64,000 bases of DNA from Hyalella azteca (taxonomy: Eukaryota; Arthropoda; Malacostraca; Amphipoda; Hyalellidae): positions 1 to 64,000 of the forward strand of contig NW_025939466.1 in the NCBI RefSeq assembly GCF_000764305.2, written 5' to 3'. How positions within the stretch are numbered: position 1 is the stretch's first letter; every line of letters begins with the position of its first letter. This document shows positions 32,300 through 44,999 of the stretch, one piece after another. The translations under genes were made by a program, and so were the position numbers. The notes under the pieces are model-generated. The model was not told the DNA's origin. It did no database searches and saw nothing but the letters and a program-made list of their open reading frames with translations.

Positions 32300-34630
32300 A
32301 CCATTAAGTAGGCTGACATTTAACCCAATTGATGTTTAGCCTTCAACCCTTATAAAATTGATTCAATCTGTTTACCACATTCAATAAATGGCCATGCCGG
32401 AAAACAAACTAATCAACTCACCTAACCTGTAAATTTATCACACCCGAAAACTCACCATCTCAGCTAGTCAATATATCGTGCTTGTTATCTTCACACATAC
32501 GCAGTTTAGGAACCTTAGGACTATATACACATTTATTGGGGACAATAAGCTTATTTTAATCTAATTAAAACAGATATATTAGTAGTGGATTCTTCTGGTG
32601 ACTAAATAAACGACGACGCTTTTGCGACTACTGTCTTAAGGATTTCAATACATTCTGACTAATTTAGCCTCTAAAAAAGTTAAACTCTTGACCATTTAAC
32701 CCGGTGGTCAATTGCTCATTCGTAACAGGCGATAGCCGTAGAATTTCTTTTAACACCCCCTCGATCTGAACACCCGCCTTGCTCAACAACAGTAGGACTA
32801 ATTTAAGACATGCTACATGATTGACCATTATTCTTTATTAGATGCAAATTGTTTAGATGCTATTTTAAGCTCACAATATATTCCATTCAACTAAATATAT
32901 TCTGAGTTCGTGGAGGAAATCTGTTTACAGAATTTACACACAAGGTGAATAAATAGAGTACAATGGACATCAAACTTCAAACGAATTATTGAACTGCATC
33001 GAGGTGATGAGCAGGATGGAGAATAATGAGAGAAATTACTCAGAAGTTAACATCACAAATAAATTGGAAATTTACCTGTTTAAAATGATAAAAAATCGAG
33101 GAAATATACTAATAATTCAAATTTTGAGTGATTCAATATATTATAGTTACCTTATGGCTCTCGTGGCTTAATGGATGAATTTTTTTAAACCAATTTATGA
33201 AGGAACTTGTATATCAAATCTCAGCTAAACATTGGTGCATGATTTCTATTGCAGCTTCGTAAAACAAAATTTCTAAGTAGGACTTCAAAGTGAATCATCA
33301 TCGTTAACTAATGTAATAAATAAGATAGATATGAGATATGACTTTTTCAAGTTTTGGTATAGACTAAGATGCTCATCCCAACGGATGGAACTTGAATGCA
33401 AGCAAATCCAAGTAAATACTTCAATTTCATGAAACCATTACAAAATGACGCAATAGGAAAACTTGTGGTGTACTTCCCCATAAGAGTTGAGCATCCTCCG
33501 TCTGAAGATCCAATGCAAACAGGAGTTCAAATAACCCACGCAAGCAGCTTCAAAAATGGTCAGAAGCAATACTTCAAAAATATTAGTAATAAATGATAAT
33601 GTCTTATTTCAGGTCAATAACCAATTTCGGTCATATAACCGAAATTGGAAAATATAACACTGTTGGAGAATTTTCAATATAACAGATGTTCAAGTTGCAT
33701 GTTGCTGGTGTTTTAGACAAACAAGAATACTGATATGGCAAATGAAATACGAATGATGTACCGCGGAGGCATAAATGATAATTGTGGATACTGACAGAGG
33801 TAAAATTCTGAACAAGAATGGTGTAGCAAAAATATAAAAAATTCAAGGTAAGTTATCTGGACGACTTCGAATTAAAGAATGTATAATGTGATTTTAGGCT
33901 TAGAGAAGTATTTATAAGACAAACTTATTTACAATCTTTCTTTTAAAAATTAATACTTATGTACCGTACAATTCATAAATAAATGATTGGATATTCTCCG
34001 TGCATACTGTATTTGCCCTTCGGCTTGGAAAAATAATTTCATCAAGTTTAGATTGGAATAAAGACTATCGTCATTTAAGGCAGCATGTGGATCGAAAATT
34101 TCGTGAAGAAAAATTTTTAACTGAAATGGGATCATTAATAGCATATGTTCAAAGAGAGGTGATGCTAAATTCCAGTGCCAGCTTACAGTTAATGATTGAA
34201 GGTAAAAAATCAAATTATCTAAATGAAAGTTTGAAAGATTTACATCAACCGGACACAAAAATTTAGGATAAAAATTATGAGCGACTCATTGTTGTTCCTG
34301 AATGACCTAGTCCCTCGTTGATTGTAAGCGTTCATCGGTCCATTTGAAGTATATGGAAAAAAAACAAACCAGCAAAAATATTCTCTTCAAATCTCCAAAC
34401 AAAAAAAAAATATAACATTTTCGTCAAGCAATTCGGCGATGTCGAGCAGTAATTGTTGTTAAAGGAGGCAAATCTGATTATTGAAATGTTTTAAATTAAA
34501 TACACTTTCCTCACAGTCAATTTACGTAGTACAAGCTAAATATTATCCACAATTAAAATTGTTTTCATTCTCTTATCGGAATCTGAGTGTTATGGAATCC
34601 ATATATTCCACTTTACGCTTGCTTTATTAA
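32300..34630. other. AT-rich DNA without recognised genes
   Basis: An open frame on the plus strand at 34000-34266 (DWNKDYRHLRQHVDRKFREE, then LIAYVQREVMLNSSASLQ) has a protein-like composition but no family I recognise. Another at 33396-33596 is similar in this respect. Either may be a transposon fragment. GGCTCTCGTGGCTTAATGGA near 33155 looks like an A box without a B box. Confidence 0.35.
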
Positions 34631-35521
34631 GGGGAGCGTCTTGGTCCAAAATCGGAACTTTCGGCTTTTCCGCTTTTTATGCTCATCTTAAAGCTTACAT
34701 TCTGCTGCGTCTAACGATACCAAAAGCATCTCTGTACGTTGATTCATGCGTTCATGGCAGATCGCGAAAGAGTTACCCTGCGTGAACCCTTTAACAAATA
34801 CCTGCCTAAGGAAATTCGAGCCAGGCACATATATTAGAGTGCTCTCTCAGGCCTCAGCCTCGGGCTTCAGTTATACTCGAGCTGTCATGGGGTGGGTGTT
34901 CATGCCGTCGTTCACTGCATCGATGACTCGCTTCAGAGTGAACTAACACGTAACTTGAGTATCTTGGCTACGAGAAATATCTTTATATAACGCGCGCGCC
35001 GTCAGAGGATGTTTTTTAGCTGTCCTGAAAACCTCCAACCGCTCTCACTGCAAACCTATCTCCTCCTAGAGTTTTACAGCTACAGCAATGAGACATATAC
35101 CATTGGATTTGCAACAAAAAGATCTACAAATTTGCGCAATCCTTTTTCTAATTTCGTTATAGTTAGGATTTTATTTTTGCAAAAAGGGGGGTTGGGGGGG
35201 ATGTAATCGAAAACTTTCCGAAAAATTTACGAAAAATGCTCCCAGACCCACAAAAAGGAGAATTTGCAAAAAAAACCCTGCGCAAATTTGTATATATGGC
35301 CTTTACGCATCGAATGATATGTGTTTCGATGTCGTAGCTTGAAAATCCTAGGAGGAGATAAATTCCTACAGTACCCCCTTTTTTGTCGTTTTCTAAGAAT
35401 TGCTTGTTGTCTTTCATTTTTTTCGAAAAATTTACATGAACAAAAAAGTCTTAGAATTTCGTTTTCCTTCGAAGTGATGGGTCCCTAAATAAAAAAGTTT
35501 CTTTCGGACCAAGACGCTCCC
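34631..35521. mobile_element. Foldback family B, copy 3, with clear terminal inverted repeats
   Basis: The left end GGGGAGCGTCTTGGTCC is mirrored by GGACCAAGACGCTCCC at the right. TTAA precedes the left end; the right flank is GTCAA, a possible decayed match. The inner arms are about 35056-35140 and 35277-35360, with the stem tip TACAAATTTGCGCA. The loop has G-runs at 35186-35200. Confidence 0.8.
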
Positions 35522-35643
35522 GTCAAGATTTTACAGGATGAGGTAAAATTCTTTGGGAAAAAGTTTTCTGCAATATGGCGAACCATGTATGACATTTCAC
35601 CACACATGTTTGAATGACGTGATTGAAACATCACACAATTCAC

Positions 35644-35753
35644 CTGTTGGGCGTTCACAAACGAAAATATGGTCGTTAACTGCATTCTCTGTCAACCATT
35701 GGCCACTTGCATCTTCGGCATCGACCACTGCACTAGCTGTTCCGCCCATGGAT
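35644..35753 (-). CDS. CTLD C-terminal exon
   Basis: Opens after AATTTTCAG and ends at ACAG|GTGAAT. Encodes GGTASAVVDAEDASGQWLTE, then NDHIFVCERPT. Starts in phase 2, matching the phase-2 end of the exon at 39253, and ends in phase 1, matching the exon at 32125. The W-x-x-x-N and IFVC end are typical, but the usual third cysteine (WND..C) is replaced by alanine-valine, so this domain may lack a disulfide. Confidence 0.75.
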
Positions 35754-36408
35754 CTGAAAATTTAAGAAATTCGAATAACAACAAGTCAGAAGTGAAAAGT
35801 GAATGTTTTGTACGTGAACTAGAGGTTCAGCGGGGAAATAGTGACGTTAATTCTTTCCTACGCTTGAGAAGACTTGTAGCTTGCATGTTTAGTCTAAATT
35901 TCGAAATTCTTCCACGACAATTTGAAGGTATCGAACACGATCAGACGTGGAGTGAGCTACTAGTTCTCGACCGAAAATCGAATAACTAGAAAAGGCTTTA
36001 CCGACAGGGCAGTCATGAAAGTACAATCGTCAACCTGCTTATATCTGTTGTTCGTAGGAATTATACCCCAATCAAATGAATAAACGCAACTGTACGTGGG
36101 ACTGACCAGACGACAAAAATTGGCAGCGAAAAAGTTGCAATATTTCTACGAACGAGTGTCTGATATGATATACATTTAGCATAAATTAACAATATAATTT
36201 ACAATTCCACAATAGAGCTCTGTTCGTTATCCTCAAGTACCGTATGCAAGTGGGTACTGATTCATTTATATTTCTTGTGAAACAAAGTGTATTTTCGAGA
36301 ACAATTAAATCAACAAAATACATAACCTTTGCAAGACTATGTTTTTAATATATGATGATGCAATTTGCTGTTTTTGTTTTTATGTCAACTGTATTTGTGA
36401 TGAAGGTA

Positions 36409-36484
36409 TTTATCCGAAGATTATTCATCCGAAAGGATTTATCCGAAGATTATTTATCCGACAGGATTTATCCGAAGATTACCC
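36409..36484. repeat. 29-bp tandem repeat
   Basis: TTTATCCGAAGATTA begins at 36409, 36438 and 36467. It lies just outside the left end of the TIR element at 36502. Confidence 0.8.
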
Positions 36485-36501
36485 TGAAATAAATCGGTGC
36501 G

Positions 36502-37554
36502 TAAAGGCCCGTTTCCAGTATGAGACTCTGCGTGACTGACGCCTGAAAAACTGGCTTTTTCAGTCCGGACTGAGGCAGTTCCGACCATCGAGACTGGCGC
36601 GACGGGTATTCAAGCCCTGTTCAATCTTTGGCTAGACTAGACTTGCGTGACAGGCAACGGCAGTGTCGCTGTGACTGCCGTTCCAGTAGGTTGTGCGTTG
36701 GGCTGACGCTCCAATAGACGCACCTTTGCCTGCCTCTTTGCTTTTTGTTTGACCATGTCACACGACGGAGAGTGGAGCAGAGATGCTACTGAAATGCTTA
36801 TCTATTTATATAGATAGGCACCTTGCCTATGGCAAGTAAAAAGTTCTGTTTACAAAGATAGAGTCTTGAGAATTCAAGAATTATAAAAAATAAGGTAAGA
36901 GATGGATTAATTAGATCCATCCACGAACATCGATGAAAATAATACTTCCTAACTTCTTATTAACAGATTTTATCAGTATATTAACATAGATTCACTCGTC
37001 CGTCAATTAAAAATCTTAATTAATCTTATTGTACTTACAGTGTATGTATACTCGGTAAATAGTAAATAAACACAATAACTAATAATAGCAGTGGCATCTA
37101 TGAAACACGCCACGATACCTATGGAAATCTATAGACCAAAAACCAGATATGGTTAAACGTTGTGACGTATTTATTACATTTAATTTTCTCGACATTAAAG
37201 GTATTATAAGATAATGCTGTTCCTTAATCCCTTGGTGAATGCATGTTATTACACAGATAAACTATGTTAATGAGAAGTTTGAAACCATTCTTGAGTTTTA
37301 TAACTGCTATTAGGTAAATGGATCTTTGTTTCCTCCTGCTCATAGTGACAACAGCTTGTAAAGCAAGAGCGGCAGCATAATCTATCCTCAAAGGCCAGCG
37401 AGTGCGGTAGCCCAGACGGTCAGTCTCAGTCCCATCACACGTGCGTAGAGGAAACGCGCACGCCAGTTATGCATGAGGCCCAGCCATGTGGCTTATTGGT
37501 CTCAGGCCAATCTCAATCAATCAGAATCAGTCCCGTAGTGGAAAGGGGCCTTTA
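36502..37554. mobile_element. MITE-like element of about 1.05 kb
   Basis: The left end TAAAGGCCCGTTTCCAGTA pairs with the complement of the right end ACTACGGGA-type sequence ending GGAAAGGGGCCTTTA. GC-rich subterminal zones flank an AT-rich core. A duplication could not be fixed: TAA stands at the left and TTA at the right. It is probably related to the element at 9166 (shared GGCCCCTTTC ends). Confidence 0.65.
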
Positions 37555-38425
37555 GTTGCAGACATCTCAACTGGCTAAAACGCTTAATGTAGCTTAACGA
37601 ATCATTCCGAAACTTCGTTCGCTATTTTCTCAACAGTTCGTTCGCCGTTTTCTCTAATTTTCGCTCAGCCACAGACAGCCACTGCTGCTAGGCTGATGAC
37701 ATCATGGCAGGACCAATAAGGAAAGCCGAAAATTTACATGCAAGTTCGAATTTAATAGTTAACAAAAATTGATAATAGCTCAAATCAACTTTATAATAGT
37801 GAAAATATAACTAGTTGAATATATCATGCAATAGTGATTAAACACGTGTACGACATTCACATGCTTTATAGTTTTCATCGTTGGTGTTTTGTTGCCTCAT
37901 TCACCATTCATTGAAAAGTCATATTGGTTATGAAACATACCGCAGTTCGATTACAGTGTGTGTTACTGGTGAGCCAGGTAAAAGATCATCGACAGTTAAT
38001 TCAAACTTATTCCTTATTTCTAATAATGTATATAAAAAGTGTGCCTAAAGATTAACCTGGAGCTAATCATATCATAGACATGTTTTTAGCAAAATAAGTT
38101 ACATAACAATTCTATTTCTACCTATCCCAAATAAAGTCAAGTATTAATTATTGGCGGTGCGAGGAATGCTTAAACACCAAAACCTTGTACAACGTCGATC
38201 AATTTTTCATGCTACCAGTAATGCAATCCCGTGATAGCACGCGACCTGCAAGTTGTGATGGTATGTATATGATGGAGATTCTAAACTTTCCAAAAGTTTA
38301 ATATTGTTCCTTCTCAAAAGAATAACAGAAATAAATGATATCTAGAAAATGTAGGCACATGAGTGCCTTTTCAATCATGATGAAGAAAGTTAGGTTAAAT
38401 GGGTTATTTTTTTTTGCAATGCATA

Positions 38426-38502
38426 CGCGCTACCGTGATTAAGTGGACTAAGGCTTCGCGTGGTCTGCTGCGAGCCCGGGTTCGAATCCTGCTAAGGTCG
38501 GC
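38426..38502 (+). repeat. tRNA-like SINE head
   Basis: GTGATTAAGTGGAC resembles an A box, and GGGTTCGAATCC at 38478-38489 is a perfect B box. The acceptor stem does not pair. It is likely a tRNA-derived repeat. Confidence 0.55.
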
Positions 38503-39252
38503 TATGGTTCTTCCAGCGGAGAATCGGAGGTGTGTGAATTTATAGAGTTGCAAATACTATGTCTATATCTAATTATGCAGCTAATTGGAATAATATGCTC
38601 ATATAATGTAACTGTCACGATTAAACATGTATACCTAAATCTGGTCATATCTCAACATGAAGGGACACTTTCAGAGAGCTGCGTTGTGAAGAGCCATGTA
38701 GGAATTTCAATAAATATTTCATTTTATACAGCAATCGATGCCATGTATTTTCTTAGGAGTTGTTACTTCGTAATATCACAAAGGGCGCGTTAAAATCCTA
38801 GGCTATATATTGCATACGAATTATTACATTTGTATTGTGGAGTATTTAATTTGAATTTAAATTTATCTCAAACGCTTACAATATTAGCATTTGAGATATA
38901 GCAATAGTGGACGCGATGCTCATATTATGGTATTCTAGTAAAATGATGTACTTCCGGCAGTCTTTCTCGCATCCTATGCGCTATTGCCGCCGCTATGTTA
39001 TATTTGGTGTTCTCCTTCACAATATTGCATGCATAGAAGCGTCGGCGGTAAGTTCACCGAGGCTTTCTTTTTTTAAGCGCTAAAAGTAGCTTTTAATTAA
39101 GCTGAGGCTGGCTGAGGGGTGTTTTAGACGCCTTCGGCAACTCATTTTGGGACAAGCCGGGATAGTCACTTTGGTGCGTAGTTTCTACGCACCGATTTGT
39201 TTCAGTGTATACTAATAAAATAAGACCATTTCCCTCTAGATATCTTACTCAC

Positions 39253-39332
39253 TGCGGCATGCTTTTATTTTGAGCCCAGTTGGTGTATTCCGTGCTGTTG
39301 TCGCCAATCCAATAAAATTGTCCAGCATGGCC
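39253..39332 (-). CDS. CTLD middle exon
   Basis: Opens after CTATTAAG and ends at CGCA|GTGAGT. Encodes GHAGQFYWIGDNSTEYTNWA, then QNKSMP. The YWIG strand and TNWA loop fit a CTLD. Phase 0 at the start and 2 at the end, matching 39806 and 35753. The acceptor has a weak pyrimidine tract. No EPN or QPD motif follows. Confidence 0.7.
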
Positions 39333-39586
39333 CTTAATAGTGGCAGGACAAAAACATTTAATCAAAATTCGAAGCAAGTTCATCCAAAACAACATGAATA
39401 CCACCATAATGAATCGTGTCGCTATGCGTTGTTTAAACTATTAGTACTTGATTCCTGATGACCATAAATATAATCCATTTAAGAAAATGATTGTTAGGAT
39501 CAGCTTATTAGTTTATGGCCATCTAGATACTATTTAAAAGTTTTATTTGTGGTGAGTAAGCCACTGAATCTCATTTGCCGTCTCAT

Positions 39587-39896
39587 GAACTATGTACGGC
39601 TGATAAACATTAGCATCATAATCAAAGAATAGCCCAGCTTTTACTCAACAATTTCTGTCATTCCTATCCAGATGTTGTCGTGGGGCTTGAGAGCTTCATC
39701 TAAAATGAAGAACAGTTCCTCATCGTCATTGATAGTGACCTGAACTATGTACGGCTGATAAACATTAGCATCATTAATCAAAGATTAGCCCAGCTTTTAC
39801 TTAACTATTTCTGTCATTCCGATCCAGACGTTGTCGTGGTGCTTGAGAGCTTCATCTAAAATGAAGAACTGTTCCTGATCGTCGTTGATGGTGACC
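39587..39896. repeat. 155-bp tandem duplication of an exon end
   Basis: GAACTATGTACGGCTGATAA begins at 39587 and 39742. The right unit contains the last part of the exon 39806-39961; the left unit contains a copy without the exon start. The left copy also lacks an acceptor and is probably not spliced in. Confidence 0.88.
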
Positions 39897-39961
39897 AAGT
39901 CGCCGCTGATTTGCTGGCACATCAACTCAGCGTTCAGCCAAGAATCGCGAATGTCTGATAC
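39806..39961 (-). CDS. CTLD N-terminal exon, second part
   Basis: Opens after CTCCATCAG. Encodes VSDIRDSWLNAELMCQQISG, then DLVTINDDQEQFF and HDNVWIGMTE. Phase 0 at both ends. The donor is placed at ATA|GTTAAG; the alternative AA|GTAAAA, six bases on, would change the phase and miss the next exon. It joins to 40510 as CYS-VSD and to 39332 as EI-GHAG. Confidence 0.75.
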
Positions 39962-40509
39962 CTGATGGAGGACCCAGCAAGCAGCTATGAACTTAGCTTC
40001 ATTTTAAAGAAATTCTACAAATATTTACCGATCTTTCTTAAGAGAATTCAATTCTTTTATTTTTTTCAGAGGCGCTACAGATCATCTTCCTTATCCTGAT
40101 ACGAGAGGTCTGCTAATTTTGAAATATATTGAGCAGAACCAAAGAAAGATGCAAAGCTGAATATTATTTGAAATTATAAGAAGTAACGAAGTGTTTAGAA
40201 ATAGGAGTTATAAATTTTCAACATATTTTGATAGACAAATATACTTTATGAAAGCTAAAACTGTAACTAATTACTAAAATAAGTTAGTAATTTCCCCACA
40301 ATATGAATGTTCTCGATTGTTCACTCGGTGAAAGCACGACGTGATGGAACAAATCTTGGCATCAATTCGAGATCCACAAAAAAAATTACCTATAAATCAG
40401 TCAAAACTGTCTTGAGAACCAAATCATCGTTGACCAGGGTAAATATTTTTTCCCTAATCATTTTGTTTGTATGTTCGATAGTTAATGACTCAACATTATT
40501 TGTACTCAC

Positions 40510-40571
40510 TGAGTAACAGCGATTGTCGTGCATGTGCCAGCCTTCAGTGGCGTCACAAAACATTGGCTCGT
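40510..40571 (-). CDS. CTLD N-terminal exon, first part
   Basis: Opens after TGTTTACAG and ends at TCA|GTGAGT. Encodes EPMFCDATEGWHMHDNRCYS, the C...GW...C start of a CTLD. Phase 1 to 0. Here the N-terminal third is split in two exons, unlike at 26612 and 30931. Confidence 0.78.
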
Positions 40572-40599
40572 CTGTAAACAACAAATAACTTGATAGCGC

Positions 40600-41740
40600 A
40601 CAAGAATGGATGTCATAAATACACACAATTACTTAAATAATTCATACGAGCTGCATTGCAAGGACAGATTTTTCCAATGCCTCTTCCATGAAATTTTGAT
40701 TTGTAAAACAATAAGAACGATGAGCTACTGTTTTTTCTAATCGCTTAATTTAGGTCTAAAACCGAGAGAAGTCTATGAGTAGATTTAAAGTTAGCAAAGA
40801 ATTCTGCAACATTTTTTTATTTCAGTTCTTTTATTCAAGAATAAACAAACGAATGTTTGAGGGAAAGCAAACTTTAAATAGTCTGAAACAATTAAGAAAT
40901 TATTATTCACTAAGCAGCATACTAATTTCTGAACGAAATGAATGCTTACGTATTGACAGATTTCATAAATTTATTGGTTTTGTTATTCCGCCTTTCCAGA
41001 TAAATCTAAAGTCTGGGTAGGTCATTCTTAATTTGCATTAATAGGCCTATCAATAATTATAATATTATTGTTTTGAAATGTAATAGTTGTACAAACAGTT
41101 TGTTTAATTAACCTCAAGAATGTATTAAACGTATGTGTAATGAGCTCTCAGAGTTAGTTTGAACCAGACACCACGACAACTGCTTGCATGGTACCGTAAT
41201 ACTAATAGAGCCGAAATTTAAATGTCAATGCAATAATTTAATGTAAAGGGGTGGAACAATTAAAGAAACAAAAGTTGTGCAATTCTGACGTTCAATCCAC
41301 GTGATGTTGCGAATGTCCAGTGCGCCAGTTCATAATTAAATTGGACTTGAAATTTAAGAGACAATGTCTCAAACTTGAGCAAAATCTCACGAAATTTATT
41401 ATTTTAGATCGCAGACAATTTATTGTGAAATACGTGATAAATCAACGATTTAATAACACGCAATCAATTTTGAATTTGATCATAAATATATTCAACACAA
41501 ATATAGGAAAATCGATCTCTAGTGCACCAATCGGGGCAAATGCGATCTAATTTCAGCGAACAATTGGACACCCATACGCCAATGATTGAAAAAAATAATT
41601 GCATATATTGTAAACAACTTGTCAGGTAAAAATTGGGGAAACAACAACCCAGTCGAAAACTTCTACCAACAAATTTCCAGGGACATCGACGGTGATTGAA
41701 ACCGTCTCTGTTGCAATACTGCCATTCCTTGACGCCAATA
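40600..41740. other. AT-rich intron-like DNA
   Basis: No recognised exon or mobile-element motif. A C-terminal lectin exon with phase 2 to 1 would be expected between here and 44779 and was not found. Confidence 0.35.
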
Positions 41741-43290
41741 CGTTTCAGTCCTCAATTCGAAGCCTTTGCGCTTTGCTGCGTTTCAGCCCTTTTTTACAAC
41801 ACTTCTCTTTAACTTCACTTCTTGTTGTTTGTTTGTTTGTTTGTCTGCTACAAATCTTATAATCGATATTTAACACACTTCTACCTGTCCAATCGATCTG
41901 AAATTTTGCACACTTTTGTAAAGTTGGAGACAATGTATGATTCAAATGTCAAAATAAATTATTTAAAAAATTGGGAAAAATTTTTTTTCAATATTAAAAA
42001 AAATGAAAAAATAATTTTGTCAGCTACAAATCTTATAACGGATATTTGACACACTTTTACCTGTCTAATTGATCTGAAATTTTGCACACTTGTGTGAAGT
42101 CAGAGGCAATGCATGAATCAATTAACAGAATAAATAATTGTAAAAAATTTTATATAATAAAAAAATTTTATATATTGAAAAAATTGAAAAATTAATTTTT
42201 TATAATATTCGAAAATTAAATGAGAAATTCATTGTGCATCTGTAAGATTGGAGACACTAGATTCTTTGGAAGTGTTGTCTTTAAAAAGTAATTTTTAAAC
42301 GTATATTATTCATCCTTTCAATGCCTCCAAAGTTTTAATTTTATTGAGTTTGGCTTATTAACGTTCAAGATGTATGGATTACAATCATCAAGGTTAGGGA
42401 CATTAAAATTGAAAAGCGACTTGTTTAGAGTGAAGGCACAAACAATAAATTGCCTTGCTATAATCACGCCGTATCAGCATGCGTAAAAAATATACGTTTA
42501 AAAATTACTTTTTAAAGACAACACTTCTAAAGAATCCAGTGTCTCCAATGTTAAAGATGTACAATGAATTTCTCATTTTATTTTCGAAAATAAAAAAAGT
42601 AATTTTAAAAATGATTTAATGTATAAAATTTTTTCAAAATTATTTATTCTGTCAATTGATTCATGCATTGCCTCCGACTTCATACAAGTGTGCAAAATTT
42701 CAGATGAATTGGACGGAAGGAAGTGTGTCAAATATCATTTATAAGATTTGTAGCTGACAAAATTATTTTGTCAATTTTTTCAATATTGAAAAAAAAAATA
42801 TTTTTCAATTTTATAAATTATTTATTCTGTCAATTGATTCATGCATTGTCTTCAACTTTACGCAAGTGTGCAAAATTTCAGATAGATTGGACAGGTAGAA
42901 GTGTGTTAAATATCGATTATAAGGTTTGTGGCAGACAAACAAACAAACAACATGCACTATCGCTGCACTAGGAGCTACAAATCTTATAAATGATATTTGA
43001 CATACTTCCACCTGTCCAATTGATCTGAAATTTTGCATACTTGTGTGAAGTCGGAGGCAATGTATGAATCAATTGACAGAATGAATAATTTTGAAAAAAT
43101 TTTATATATTAAAAAATTTTGGAAAGTTAATTTTTTTAATTTTCGAAAATAAAATGAGAAATTCATTGTACATCTTTAACATTGGAGACACTGGATTCTT
43201 TAGAAGTGTTGTCCTTAAAAAGTAATTTTTAAACATATAATTTTTTACTATTTTTGGCGATGCGTATTTTATGCAATAATTCGGACGGAA
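41740..43290. repeat. Alternating inverted repeats, family D
   Basis: Three related segments alternate in orientation. The first (about 41840-42300) and third (about 42975-43240) read ACAAATCTTATAA...GAAATTTTGCA(C/T)AC and later GGAGACACTRGATTCTTT. The middle one (about 42480-42960) is the reverse complement. A block of GTTTGTTTGTTTGTCTG at 41828 mirrors GCAGACAAACAAACAAAC at 42931. The whole can fold into a long hairpin. No coding potential. Confidence 0.8.
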
Positions 43291-44770
43291 CATTTAAGGC
43301 CACTGCCAACCATGTGATTTGATGCCCGCATGCTACCAATCCGCTTTGAGTGCGCGTGGTAAACCAGTGATTTTTTATAATCAATTCATTTTTAATTTAA
43401 TCATTTACTCAAGATTTAAACCGCTGTATGATGATGCTGGTATCCACGATACTTTGTGGGTCGACCGCGTTGGCTGACAGCCGCTGCCATCGAGACGCAG
43501 CCCGGCTGAGGCGTCCATTAAACGCCAACGAGGGGCACTAAAAACGTCGTTTAAGTGGAATTCATGCACTATCGCTGCACTACTGTGCATCCAAGTTATT
43601 GGCATGCGGACGTAATTAGTGTATGGGCTAATTTTTAACTGTTTTTAAACGAATAATTCGTTATAAAATATATAAAGCAAAACAGTTTTACTGATAAGAC
43701 GATGGCAGATGAAGTGGTACTGATCAGACTCATCGTGACCGAGTAGAGTCGAGTCCGTCGTAAGCACCCCGAAGTCGCCTTCCCTCGGACGCGCGTCTTC
43801 TGGACTGCAGGTGACAGACGATAAAAGCGAGGATTACTATGAAAACTCAAATGGATTTAACTGTCTGAAATGATGAAAATTTTAAGACCCCGCATCTAAC
43901 ATGTCCGCATGTAATGTTGATTATAGGGTAATTTCTAGGGAAATTAAATGATTTCATTATGATATGTTCTAGCCCATATCTTTCATTCAACTTATTTTAC
44001 ATCAAATTATGTGAAATTGCGTTTTAGTAGCGAGGTATGTGACGTATGTCACCTGCACACTCGTCTACTCGTGCGTGTACATATTATAAATTACACCAAA
44101 TTAATAATTACTGGCAATCTAACTAAATTATATAGATGAGTGGAGTTTCTAACTCGTTGAAATTTCTTTTCAGCTAATGTCATCGCATTTTTTCATCTCG
44201 AAGTGATGAACTACTGCCACATATGGAACGATAATATCGTTCCGTTGGCATTGAAATACTCCGGTTCGGGAATTCCTATAAAAACTGATCAAAATAGAAC
44301 AAAGTTCAAAAGATGTCTAATTCCCTAGATTTGTAATTTAACTAATTTAACTACATCATGCACATTACAAGAACTCTTGTATGAAAATAATGCCCTTCAG
44401 CAAGCAAGTCACGTAATTAATCTCTGATTTGGATTTTTATAAGAAATCCCATGCTATTATCTAATAACGATGGCTGGACACACGTTCTACACACAAATTT
44501 CATGACCCTTATATCGAAAATGCAATCATATTTTTTTCACAAAGTTAAATAACTATTAGCAATATATAATAAAACGGACTTATGTTCTAAATGTACAGAC
44601 GTCTCTTACATTTTTACGCACTTCTGCGGTAGTTCAATGAGAAGTCTTAGAAGGTTATTTTTATGTCAATACGTATAATATTCTTGATCCACCTTAATTT
44701 TCAATTATCTCTAACTATACATAAGATCAGGTTTTTATTCTGTATGATATGGTTTTTTTAGTGGAGAAAA
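43290..44770. other. Intron-like DNA without recognised features
   Basis: Contains a second copy of CATGCACTATCGCTGCACTA (43564), also present at 42951 beside family D. Otherwise AT-rich with no motif I can name. Confidence 0.3.
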
Positions 44771-44778
44771 TGTCTCAC

Positions 44779-44915
44779 ATGTAGTTCAGGTCGACGACAT
44801 GTCCGTTGCTTGCCCAGTACCATATTTCTGCCGTCTCATTGTACCTGGCGTCTATCCAGAACTCCGAGGAGTCGCTTACAATGCCAGACTCCACGATTTG
44901 GAGCGATAGCCAGCC
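44779..44915 (-). CDS. CTLD middle exon
   Basis: Opens after TTTACTGACAG and ends at ACAT|GTGAGA. Encodes SEFWIDARYNETAEIWYWAS, then NGHVVDLNYM. FWIDAR is the core strand, and YWASNGHVVDLNYM resembles the loop before the EPN site. Phase 0 to 2, the same pattern as the exon at 39253, which supports a related CTLD. Its neighbours on both sides were not identified. Confidence 0.7.
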
Positions 44916-44999
44916 CTGTCAGTAAAACAATTCGAAGACATGAGTTTAGACAATTCAAACTAAATAAAATTTAGAAATGGTTCTTACTCGGTGCATTTA

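Noticed and set aside
33154..33180. Third SINE head (GGCTCTCGTGGCTTAATGGA)
   Set aside because: Only an A box; no B box follows within the expected distance.
43405..43850. Missing CTLD C-terminal exon between 44779 and 40571
   Set aside because: The open frames here show no WND..C or FVC pattern and wrong phases.
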